64,000 nt of DNA. Source: Emcibacter sp. Lineage in GTDB: Bacteria; Pseudomonadota; Alphaproteobacteria; Sphingomonadales; Emcibacteraceae. The position numbers and the translations under genes are program-made. How positions within the stretch are numbered: position 1 is the first letter of the stretch; each line of letters begins with the position of its first letter. Of the stretch, positions 36,893-44,855 are shown piece by piece. The stretch is taken from contig JAIOYI010000003.1 of assembly GCA_021741205.1 (NCBI GenBank), positions 153,365 to 217,364 on the forward strand. Direction: 5' to 3'. The notes under the pieces were generated by a model. It was not told where the DNA came from and did no database searches. It saw only the letters and a list, made by a program, of their open reading frames with translations.

Positions 36893-37009
36893 AGGTCAAA
36901 CGTTATGGTCAATCGCAATGACCGAATGGAATCTAGTGACCAATGCTACTTGCTCAAACCTCCTATGAAATTACTGCGCCTTGAGAAAGTTTATGTGACA
37001 GAGCCGTTT
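36893..37009 (-). mobile_element. Probable IS6-type element end, remnant
   Basis: Read on the minus strand, 37009 to about 36985 begins GGCTCTGTCACATAAACTTT, close to the left end of the IS6 copy at 63736 (GGCTTTGACACATTAACTTT). The next hundred bases resemble 48412-48515 (six differences over a 46-base stretch). No transposase frame is left here. Identification as an IS6 end is inference from the terminal repeat. Confidence 0.5.
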
Positions 37010-37133
37010 ACTTTAATAAAATTCTAATTAAGGCTCGATTCTAACTAGAAAATCTGTATCATTTAAGTGGAAATTCTGCAGCTAAAATATAACTGTAAGA
37101 ATTAGAAATAGTTGATTGCATATAGGAGCACAA

Positions 37134-37769
37134 ATGAACGACAATTCTCAGGCTATATCAACAAATAAAAAACGTGCTAAACGTGGGCGTCCCAAAAATA
37201 TTGGCCCGTCTGCCAAATTTTTAGGCGTCAAGTCAAAATTAATAGAAACGACCATAGAACAATTACGTAATCACGTGTATGAGGATGTCTATCTTCAAGA
37301 TATTGCTAAGTTAACTGGCATTCAAAAGACGGCCCTTTATTATTATTTCCCTTCTAAAAATCATCTTATCTATCATGTGTTCAGCTATTGGTTAGATAAA
37401 CAGATTAAAAATTTACAACAGCTAAGCGCAATCAAAGACCCAAAGGACCGTATAACAAAAATCATCCGTGACCGCACACACACTGCTGCCAATGATCTAA
37501 ATTTACTCAATTTATATATATTTAACCGTCCTGAGTTGGACGATCCAATTACAGAGGAAGTTAAAGATAAAAATAGACAGTTTACCCATATGTTAAGAAC
37601 AGCTGTCGAAACGGCCATAAAAGAAAAACTCTTACCAGATGTAAATCCAAATGTCGCCGTTGAAACAATGATGATGCCACAAATTTCTGTCTTCAAGTGG
37701 TATGGTGCTACTAAACATGACCCTGAAAAGGTCACAAATGACCTTCTTAAACTCTTACATTTAAGTTGA
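37134..37769 (+). CDS. TetR/AcrR-family transcriptional regulator
   Basis: A 211-residue regulator. A lysine/arginine-rich arm (KKRAKRGRPKN, AT-hook-like) precedes the helix-turn-helix (VYLQDIAKLTGIQKTALYYYFPSKNHLIY). The ATG at 37134 has AGGAG upstream; the TTG at 37116 is rejected. It is divergent from TonB receptor 2 and is the second candidate for the CAATCATGATTG sites. The 3' end faces the SnoaL gene. Confidence 0.88.
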   Translation: MNDNSQAISTNKKRAKRGRPKNIGPSAKFLGVKSKLIETTIEQLRNHVYEDVYLQDIAKLTGIQKTALYYYFPSKNHLIYHVFSYWLDKQIKNLQQLSAIKDPKDRITKIIRDRTHTAANDLNLLNLYIFNRPELDDPITEEVKDKNRQFTHMLRTAVETAIKEKLLPDVNPNVAVETMMMPQISVFKWYGATKHDPEKVTNDLLKLLHLS

Positions 37770-37806
37770 ATATTTTGAGCCTATTACCCCAACCCCAATT
37801 CAACTT
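37763..37806. terminator. Possible bidirectional terminator between convergent genes
   Basis: AAGTTGAAT (37763-37771) and ATTCAACTT (37798-37806) form a 9-bp inverted repeat across both stop codons, with TTATTTT following on the plus strand. The 26-base loop makes it weak. Confidence 0.35.
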
Positions 37807-38233
37807 TATTTTCCTCGAGCCATTCATTAAAAGCATCTGGATCCATCATCAAAACTAAGTACTTACAAATTTTATCACCTCTTCTGAAAAGTGATCCGTA
37901 ACGATCACTTTCAAAGCGACGACCATCGGAAAATTCCCATGTATGATGGTCGTGTACCCAACAATATTCGTCTCCTACAGCTAAAATTTCTGTCTTCATT
38001 ATAACATTAATTTTATTACGGACCAACGTATTAGCATGCGCGAAATACGGATCTAACCCTTTCACATATACATGCGGCGAATTATAAATTAATTCAAAAT
38101 CCTCGGTCACAATATCAAGCATTTCTTCGCGGCTAGGCACACGATACGGATTATGCCATGCTTGCCAACCGTTGCAGAAACGTGTTGCTGCCTTCAGTAA
38201 TTTTTCACGACTCGTTTTTTGATCATCATTCAT
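37784..38233 (-). CDS. SnoaL/NTF2-like protein
   Basis: About 149 residues with an NTF2 fold (ATRFCNGWQAWHNPYRVPSREEMLDIVTEDFELIYNSPHVYVKG...HDHHTWEFSDGRRFESDRYG). AAAGGA lies upstream of the ATG at 38233; a GTG at 38266 overlapping the thiolase stop is the alternative. It is the last gene of an operon with a thiolase-like and a DUF35 protein. Function unknown. Confidence 0.78.
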   Translation of the reverse strand: MNDDQKTSREKLLKAATRFCNGWQAWHNPYRVPSREEMLDIVTEDFELIYNSPHVYVKGLDPYFAHANTLVRNKINVIMKTEILAVGDEYCWVHDHHTWEFSDGRRFESDRYGSLFRRGDKICKYLVLMMDPDAFNEWLEENKVELGLG

Positions 38234-38258
38234 CAGTATAATCCTTTCAATACCTAGT

Positions 38259-39407
38259 TTACTCACCTACATTAGATAGAATAGTAGCACCTACAGCACT
38301 CAGAACATTACCATATGCAAACGCCAAAGACGTCTGCACACCTGGAACTTGTGCCTCAGCCTCACCCCTTAGCTGACGAATAGATTCCAGTACCGCGAAC
38401 ATACCATAATGCCCTGTATGAGTATAACTCAACCCTCCCCCAGTGCTATTCATGGGGAGTGAGCCATTAGGTGCCGTATTACCATCCCAAATAAAATCAG
38501 CTGCTTCGCCAAACTTTACAAAACCCAACCCCTCTAATGCCCACAAAGGTGTATGAACAAAGGCATCATAGATCATTGCATGATCGATATCAGAATTTTT
38601 AAGGCCAGCGGCTTGAAATACATTTTTGCCAGCACGCCTAATCAATTCAGGATATAGCGGGTCGCCGACATAGGCTGGGCCAGTAAAATATGATTCAGCT
38701 GCAGAAGCACAACCTTGAACATAAACAGGTGGTTTGGGAAAATCTTTCGCACGATCAACAGAGGTTACAATAAATGCTCCACCGCCATCTGTAACAAGGC
38801 AACACATTAACTTACGAAATGGGTAAGCAATCATCCTTGACTCAAGGACTTGATCGATCGTGATGGGATCCCTTGCAAATGCACGACTATTCTTTGCTGA
38901 CCATTCCCGAGACACAACGGCAACCTTAGCAAGCTTCTCTTCCGAAACTCCACATTCTTTCATATATCTCATTGCGGGAAGTGTGAAAGAGGTTATGGCT
39001 CCATTATACCCAAAGGGGAAATCAAATTGCCCGTTCAGGTCGCTAGGATTAGGAATACGGAGTTGCGCCCCTTGACGAGAACGACCACTTTCTCCGTGTG
39101 TAATAAGCACAGTTTTACAGTAGCCTGCAGCTATTGCAGCTACGGCATTTTGCAAATGTAAGATTGGAGCACAGCCTCCAACGTTTGTCCCATCCATCCA
39201 ATCTGGCTTAATGCCCAAATAAAATGCGACATCTGCAGGGTTCGCATCCGTACATGCAATACCGTCAATATCATGCGGCTTCAGTCCAGCATCACGCAAA
39301 GCATTTAGCGCCGCGTCCGCATGTAACCCCAAGCTGGACATATCAGGCACCAAGCCAATTTTTGTAGATTCTGCGGCCCCAACAATTGCAGCTAAAGGTT
39401 TTCTCAT
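38259..39407 (-). CDS. SCP2-type thiolase family protein
   Basis: A 382-residue thiolase-fold protein. Unlike the paralogue at 25265, it has a Cys (Cys79 in TNVGGCAPILHLQ) near the nucleophile position, and keeps MNSTGGGLSYTHTGHYG near the C-terminus. It therefore may be a true thiolase, though exact alignment of the Cys is uncertain by eye. It starts one base after the DUF35 gene ends, making a second thiolase/DUF35 pair in the window. Confidence 0.86.
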   Translation of the reverse strand: MRKPLAAIVGAAESTKIGLVPDMSSLGLHADAALNALRDAGLKPHDIDGIACTDANPADVAFYLGIKPDWMDGTNVGGCAPILHLQNAVAAIAAGYCKTVLITHGESGRSRQGAQLRIPNPSDLNGQFDFPFGYNGAITSFTLPAMRYMKECGVSEEKLAKVAVVSREWSAKNSRAFARDPITIDQVLESRMIAYPFRKLMCCLVTDGGGAFIVTSVDRAKDFPKPPVYVQGCASAAESYFTGPAYVGDPLYPELIRRAGKNVFQAAGLKNSDIDHAMIYDAFVHTPLWALEGLGFVKFGEAADFIWDGNTAPNGSLPMNSTGGGLSYTHTGHYGMFAVLESIRQLRGEAEAQVPGVQTSLAFAYGNVLSAVGATILSNVGE

Positions 39408-39830
39408 TTAATTTCTCCCCGCTACATTATCATCTACCGGTTCAAAAACGGGCAACACAATACCTTCAGAAATTTTTTCAAAACATAGCTTAACCGGCAT
39501 TCCAATTTGGATATGATCAGGCGTCTGCTCGATATTCACTATGTTAGAAACAAGACGGATCCCCTCTTCTAACTCGACGATAGCTACGCAATAGGGTTCA
39601 TCAGGCCAATCGGGTCGTGGTCTATGATTAATAACATAACTATAAATTACACCTTTTCCACTTGCTGCGAAGCTATTGACATTTCTATCACCACATGAAG
39701 GGCAAAAAAATCTCGGAGGAAAAAAAATCTTACTACAATCTTTACAGTTCTGAAGCTTAAATTCCCCATTCTGTACCCCCACCCAAAAACTTTCAGTTTC
39801 TGGGGTAATTTGTGGACCAATTTTCAACAT
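39408..39830 (-). CDS. Zn-ribbon OB-fold (DUF35) protein
   Basis: A 140-residue DUF35 protein with a Zn ribbon of Cys29, Cys32, Cys43 and Cys46 (NCKDCSKIFFPPRFFCPSCGD) and an OB fold (GKGVIYSYVINHRPRPDWPDEPYCVAIVELEEGIRLVSNIVN). It is immediately upstream of the thiolase gene with no gap, so a complex is expected. The 167-base region upstream contains TTGAATTCAA (39903-39912). Confidence 0.87.
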   Translation of the reverse strand: MLKIGPQITPETESFWVGVQNGEFKLQNCKDCSKIFFPPRFFCPSCGDRNVNSFAASGKGVIYSYVINHRPRPDWPDEPYCVAIVELEEGIRLVSNIVNIEQTPDHIQIGMPVKLCFEKISEGIVLPVFEPVDDNVAGRN

Positions 39831-39997
39831 ATTATATCATCTTTTATTTGAATTAAGATCAATTAATATCACATCATCCTTAGATTAACAATATTTTTTT
39901 ACTTGAATTCAAATAAAATACTAAAAATATTTTCTGCATGAGTATTTTTATTTAATCATCAGATTGATTTCAGGGCTTTTTGTACAGGTCCCGCCAC

Positions 39998-41212
39998 TCA
40001 AGCTAGCGGTAAACAGGTCTGAGCTAAAGCTTTCCAATAGGCTATACCCGCTGGAATAATTTCATCGTTAAAGTCATAAGTTGGGCTGTGCAACATGCAA
40101 CCACCCTTAAGTGGGCCATTACCCAACCACCCATAACAGCCGGGCTTTTCTTTTAACATGAACCCAAAGTCTTCTGAACCCAATGAGGCAACAACATTAT
40201 CATCAACCTTTTCTAGTCCAAGAGCCTTGATCGCGGCTTGCACAGCAATAGATGTTTCTAATTCTGTGTTCACTGTAGCAGGATATCGCTCCATGTAGTT
40301 CATTTCATGATCTACACCATGAGATTTACTCATTCCTTCTGCTTTTAAGCTAAGCAAATCACGAATAATTTTTTGGTTTTGAGCGGTAAAGTGCCTTGTA
40401 CAGCCTCTCAATATGACTTCAGCTGGGATAACGTTCCACGCATTACCTCCATGCATCTGAGTGACGCTGACGACAGAGGCTTGTTGAGGATCAATCGCGC
40501 GACTTACAATAGATTGAAAATCACTCGTGAGCTCTGCAGCCGCGAGTAAAACATCAGTTCCAAGATGTGGCATAGCAGCATGGGTTCCCTGCCCAATAAT
40601 TTTGATTTCAAACAAGTCTAATGCTGCCATGATTGGCCCTTTACAAACGCCAAAAGAGCCCGCTGCCATCCCAGGCCAATTATGTAGGCCATAAACAGCA
40701 TCAACAGGGAATTTTTCAAATAACCCACCCTCAATCATGGAAAGAGCGCCAGCCTCATTTTCTTCTGCTGGCTGGAAAATAAAGACGATTGTCCCAGAAA
40801 AATTTAACTCCTTTGACAAGTCTCGAGCAGCCCCGAGCAGCATAGCGGTATGTCCATCATGGCCACAGGCATGCATACGCCCTTCATGTACGGATCTATG
40901 ATCAAAATTGTTATTCTCCTCCAGATGCAGCGCATCCATATCTGCTCGCAGCCCTATCATCGGCCCCTCGCCATTTCTCAACACGCCCACAACTCCCGTC
41001 GTGGCAAGACCCCTGTGCACTTCTAAACCAAACGACTTTAATAGGTCAGCGACCATCTCCGAAGTCTGAAATTCTTCAAAGGCAGTTTCGGGGTGTTTAT
41101 GAAGATGTCGGCGCCAGCCGACGACATCCTCAATGCCTTTAATAGAAGAAATACCATTGGTCATATCACCAGAGTTCGGGTGAGTTTTGTTCTTTTGCAT
41201 ATATAAATTCAT
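39998..41212 (-). CDS. M20 family metallo-amidohydrolase (N-acyl-amino-acid/hippurate hydrolase)
   Basis: A 404-residue M20D peptidase-family enzyme. RRHLHKHPE, the metal region LRADMDAL and HACGHDGHTAMLLG (Cys116, His118, catalytic Asp/Glu) and FQPAEENEAGA match hippurate hydrolase and IAA-amino-acid hydrolases, which release an acid from an N-acyl amino acid. The ATG overlaps the stop of the enolase-superfamily gene (ATGA). With the neighbouring racemase this suggests salvage of N-acylated or D-amino-acid conjugates. Confidence 0.88.
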   Translation of the reverse strand: MNLYMQKNKTHPNSGDMTNGISSIKGIEDVVGWRRHLHKHPETAFEEFQTSEMVADLLKSFGLEVHRGLATTGVVGVLRNGEGPMIGLRADMDALHLEENNNFDHRSVHEGRMHACGHDGHTAMLLGAARDLSKELNFSGTIVFIFQPAEENEAGALSMIEGGLFEKFPVDAVYGLHNWPGMAAGSFGVCKGPIMAALDLFEIKIIGQGTHAAMPHLGTDVLLAAAELTSDFQSIVSRAIDPQQASVVSVTQMHGGNAWNVIPAEVILRGCTRHFTAQNQKIIRDLLSLKAEGMSKSHGVDHEMNYMERYPATVNTELETSIAVQAAIKALGLEKVDDNVVASLGSEDFGFMLKEKPGCYGWLGNGPLKGGCMLHSPTYDFNDEIIPAGIAYWKALAQTCLPLA

Positions 41213-42321
41213 TCCATTCCAAAATTTGCTTTTTCAGCCGTAAATCTATCCAATTTTTCAGTGTTTGGCACGACACCAATTCCAGACTCTTGAGAAAGAG
41301 AAAATTCAGATGGTTTACTGTGAACCAGATTTTCAGATGTGAGGTCTTCACTGAAAAAACGATTACTAGGAAAAATATCAGAAGGATAGTGAATATTAGG
41401 CATTGTAGCAAAAGCTAAAGAGTGAGATTGACCAATGCGGCTCTCAAGCATTCCACCGACCCAGCATGGAATATCTTTTTCTTCACAATATTTTAGAATT
41501 TGAAGGGCGGGAGTGATGCCGCCGACACGTCCCAATTTAATATTAACAAATCCGCAGGCTTTTAACGCGATCGCTTTTTTTACCTTTGCAAGAGATGTGA
41601 TACTTTCATCCAAGCAAATTGGTGTGCGGAGAGTTTTCTGAAGATTTGAATGGTATAATAAATCGTCATATGCAAATGGCTGTTCGATCATAGCCAAGTT
41701 ACACGCGTCAAATTGAGCCATGATATTCGCGTCGTCTGGATCAAAAGCGCTATTACAATCAACATGGATGATTGGCTCTGGGAAATTTTGCCGTACTTCT
41801 TTTATCACGTCACCGTTCCAGCCCAAACCAACTTTGAGTTTGATGCGTTTATAACCTTCAGTGACAGCAGTGGAAACACAATCAAGTAAGTCATCGACAT
41901 GTTCCATAATACCAAAGTCTGCTCCAACTTCAACAGTATCTCTGCACCCCCCTATTAGCCTGTACAGTGGGGTTCTTTGAAGTTTTGCCTCTAGATCCCA
42001 CCAAGCTAAGTCAAAAGCAGCCTTTGCAAAGTTATTCCCTTTAATCCACGCTAAGTGTTCTTGTAATTGCTGACCGCTATCAATTTTCTTCCCCAGCAAA
42101 GCTGGTGCAATAACACTTTTAGATAAATGAAATTGCCCACCTCCATATTCTGGACAAAAGGCGGGCACATGAAAAGAGTGGCTCTCCCCCCAGCCCTCTT
42201 CACCTTCTGCAACTATTCTTACCAGTATACTTTCATTCGCTTCTACATTGACAGAGGATATGCGAAAGGATTGTGCGAGAGGTATTGCCAGTCTAAATAA
42301 GTCGATACGTTCAATTATCAT
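41209..42321 (-). CDS. Enolase-superfamily enzyme, N-acylamino-acid racemase / o-succinylbenzoate synthase-like
   Basis: A 370-residue muconate-lactonizing-subgroup enzyme. Catalytic Lys161-x-Lys163 (IKLKVG) and Lys262 (NIKLGRVGG) and metal ligands Asp188, Glu213 and Asp238 are all visible. The WVGGMLESRIGQSHSLAFATMPN and YPSDIFPSNRFF segments are typical of the NAAAR/OSBS family. Coupled expression with an M20 acyl-amino-acid hydrolase, and no menaquinone genes nearby, favours racemisation of N-acyl amino acids over OSBS activity (inference). Confidence 0.87.
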   Translation of the reverse strand: MIIERIDLFRLAIPLAQSFRISSVNVEANESILVRIVAEGEEGWGESHSFHVPAFCPEYGGGQFHLSKSVIAPALLGKKIDSGQQLQEHLAWIKGNNFAKAAFDLAWWDLEAKLQRTPLYRLIGGCRDTVEVGADFGIMEHVDDLLDCVSTAVTEGYKRIKLKVGLGWNGDVIKEVRQNFPEPIIHVDCNSAFDPDDANIMAQFDACNLAMIEQPFAYDDLLYHSNLQKTLRTPICLDESITSLAKVKKAIALKACGFVNIKLGRVGGITPALQILKYCEEKDIPCWVGGMLESRIGQSHSLAFATMPNIHYPSDIFPSNRFFSEDLTSENLVHSKPSEFSLSQESGIGVVPNTEKLDRFTAEKANFGME

Positions 42322-42365
42322 TTCTCAATACCCTCATAAATAAAATTTATCTCATGGCGACTATC

Positions 42366-43862
42366 TTAAAGCTTGGTTCGCGCATCCTTGAGAGCTTTTC
42401 TGCGTACTTTCCCTGATGGGTCTCGATCCAAACTTTTTACCCATTCATATGACTTGGGAATCTTGAATTTACTCAATTTCTCACCACAAAATTGTTTAAG
42501 CTTGTCTGGCGGAATCGTATGATCACGATGTGTCGGCTCAATAATAGCGTGAACGCGGGACCCCCAATTATCGTCTGGCAAACCGATTACGACAACATCG
42601 CAAATATCGGGATGTTCGGACAAGACAGCCTCAACTTCGGCTGGATAAACATTAGCTCCTCCACTGATAATCATGTCTGACTTTCTATCGGCTAAAAATA
42701 AATATCCATCCTCATCCATACGCCCTAAGTCCCCAAGAGTTACAAGGTCATTTTCTGTTAATTCAAGTGGGGGAGCACCAAGATATTGACCCATAACTCG
42801 CTCGGAAATACTACGTGAATACACTTCCCCCACTTGACCAGCAGCGGCAACTTTTCCATCCTCAGTACGCAACTCGAGTTCTGTGAAGTACGGAAGGCCT
42901 ACACTACCAGGTTTTTTGAGCCATTCATCACCACGGATAAAACAACCCCCGACTTCTTCTGTGGCACCGTAACCTTCCCATACCTTTTGAGGTCCTAGCC
43001 TGTTTATCCAAATCTTTTTAACCCACTCAGGACAAGAGGAGCCCGCATGGTAACAACTCTCCAGACTACTTAAATCACTATCTTCAAAATTTGGCGATTG
43101 CACCATTCGTTGCATCATGATTGGTAACGTAGCAAAAAACTGTATTCTATGGCGACCTATCAAATCCAGAGACTGACCAGCATTAAAAGTCGGCGTAATA
43201 AAAATGGTATGACCTTCGAACAATCCCACATGAGAAAATAAAAACCCAATATTGTGATACAATCGACTGAAAATTAATTGTTTCTGCATGGGCCTCATAC
43301 CGACAAGACCCATCCACCCTAGTTTCTCAGGAATTCTCGCCCATGAATTCATATCGATTATTATTTTGGGGCTTCCCGTCGACCCGCCAGAACCAATCGC
43401 TTTGCCTAGCTGTGCAATAGTATCACCAAAATTAGTAACTATTGGTGTTGATAAACCACGTGTTACTCCAAACACCTCATCTTTAACACACCATTTATCA
43501 CTTCGATTAGACACAATGACCAAATCCCGCCAGCCACGACATACTTCCAATATTTTATTCTCTTCAAAGGCGGGCATATCTGGACTAAGTGGTAAGACAC
43601 ACGCGCCTAATTTCCATGCAGCGAGGCATGCGATAAAATGCTCTATTGAATCAGGGAGCGAAACAATCAACAGCTTTGAGTGATCAATACCTGATGCGAC
43701 CATGCGTGACGCCGTGACTGACACCTCATGATCAAGCCCCCTCCATGTCAGGCTATCTTGATCGCCATTAGTCGCTATGTGCGAGATAGCTACCGTATCT
43801 GGCATTTCAGCGGCATGTTTCCTCAGTTGATGTCCATAGGAAACGAACTCATTTGCGTTCAT
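42366..43862 (-). CDS. AMP-forming acyl-CoA ligase
   Basis: A 498-residue ANL ligase with the P-loop IGSGGSTGSPKI, YGATEEVG, the hinge LGDLGRMDEDGYLFLADRKSD and the catalytic C-terminal Lys in RDPSGKVRRKAL. It belongs to the long group of bile-acid/cyclohexanecarboxylate-type ligases. It is between a 3-hydroxyacyl-CoA dehydrogenase and the racemase on the same strand, 44 bases from the latter. Confidence 0.88.
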   Translation of the reverse strand: MNANEFVSYGHQLRKHAAEMPDTVAISHIATNGDQDSLTWRGLDHEVSVTASRMVASGIDHSKLLIVSLPDSIEHFIACLAAWKLGACVLPLSPDMPAFEENKILEVCRGWRDLVIVSNRSDKWCVKDEVFGVTRGLSTPIVTNFGDTIAQLGKAIGSGGSTGSPKIIIDMNSWARIPEKLGWMGLVGMRPMQKQLIFSRLYHNIGFLFSHVGLFEGHTIFITPTFNAGQSLDLIGRHRIQFFATLPIMMQRMVQSPNFEDSDLSSLESCYHAGSSCPEWVKKIWINRLGPQKVWEGYGATEEVGGCFIRGDEWLKKPGSVGLPYFTELELRTEDGKVAAAGQVGEVYSRSISERVMGQYLGAPPLELTENDLVTLGDLGRMDEDGYLFLADRKSDMIISGGANVYPAEVEAVLSEHPDICDVVVIGLPDDNWGSRVHAIIEPTHRDHTIPPDKLKQFCGEKLSKFKIPKSYEWVKSLDRDPSGKVRRKALKDARTKL

Positions 43863-43949
43863 ATGATGTTCCTCTCAATATTAAGCACTTACTTACTAAT
43901 AGATAAACAAAAACTTAACTTCTATTTTTCAATAGACGACAATAAATCG

Positions 43950-44732
43950 TTACGACTTTTGCCGTGTATCTTTGGCACCAGGAAAACTCTGCGCTGATTG
44001 CTCCATGCCTTGGGCGCCATTGTGAAGCTCAAAAATCCCAATTGGCCAGCGAAAACAATCTTTCATTAATTGATCAATCTGATCTTCATTCGCCACACCC
44101 TCTTCAACGATACGACGCCCTTCACTTTGTAAATTCATAAAAAGCCGATTTGTAACAAAACCCCAAGCTTGAGCGTTATCATTAATAACAACTGGATTCT
44201 TCCGACATTTATGAGCCATTTCGACAATGGCCGAAACGGTTTCTTCGTCATTTTCTTTATGGCGTATAATTTCTGCTAATTTCATGGCTGAGCATGGTTG
44301 AGACCAATGCCAGCCAATTACTTTTTCAGGCCGTTTTGTTGCATGCGCAAGAGCCACAATAGGAAAACCCGCTGTATTTGAGGCTAAAATAGTTTTTGGA
44401 GGTGACATCTCATCAAGCTGAGAAAACAATTTACATTTTAATGCCAAATCTTCTGGCACCGCCTCTATTATCAAATCAGCATTATGGCATGCAGCCTCAA
44501 TATCAACACTATATGTAATACGATTCTGAATCTGAACTAAATCATTTTTATCGATCTTGCCACGCTCCACTGCAACATTCAACCCGAACTTTCCATCTTC
44601 AATTCTCTGTCGGGCTCTCTCTAAAGATACCAAATTCAAATCATTCACAGTAACGCAGAAACCACTGGACGCAAGGACTTGTCCAATACCTGATCCCATT
44701 ATCCCTGCTCCTATTACTCCAATATTTTTCAT
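43950..44732 (-). CDS. 3-hydroxyacyl-CoA dehydrogenase, NAD-binding type, short C-terminus
   Basis: About 260 residues from the ATG at 44732, which has GGAG upstream (44747 has none). The NAD-binding GVIGAGIMGSGI and LIIEAVPEDLALK, and the catalytic-type GWHWSQPCSAMKLAEI and TNRLFMNLQSEG segments are present. It ends about 20-30 residues earlier than usual 3-hydroxybutyryl-CoA dehydrogenases, shortly after WPIGIFELHNGAQ, so the C-terminal helical domain may be trimmed or frameshifted. It is 87 bases upstream of the ligase gene. Confidence 0.82.
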   Translation of the reverse strand: MKNIGVIGAGIMGSGIGQVLASSGFCVTVNDLNLVSLERARQRIEDGKFGLNVAVERGKIDKNDLVQIQNRITYSVDIEAACHNADLIIEAVPEDLALKCKLFSQLDEMSPPKTILASNTAGFPIVALAHATKRPEKVIGWHWSQPCSAMKLAEIIRHKENDEETVSAIVEMAHKCRKNPVVINDNAQAWGFVTNRLFMNLQSEGRRIVEEGVANEDQIDQLMKDCFRWPIGIFELHNGAQGMEQSAQSFPGAKDTRQKS

Positions 44733-44814
44733 ACAATTACACTCCATACCGCAGAAATCATACGGCCTTTATACTATTAGGACATTATGTGTTTTGGCTA
44801 AATCGAATCTAAAA

Positions 44815-44846
44815 TCAACCCTCGAAAATATCAATTCAAGGGTTGA
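44815..44846 (-). terminator. Possible terminator after TonB receptor 3
   Basis: TCAACCCT (44815-44822) and AGGGTTGA (44839-44846) form an 8-bp stem ten bases past the receptor stop, followed on the minus strand by TTTTAG. Moderately convincing. Confidence 0.5.
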
Positions 44847-44855
44847 AAATAACGG

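Noticed and set aside
39903..39912. TTGAATTCAA upstream of the second DUF35 gene as a sixth member of the first operator family
   Set aside because: The arms match but the spacer is five bases shorter, which would put the half-sites on opposite helix faces; likely chance.
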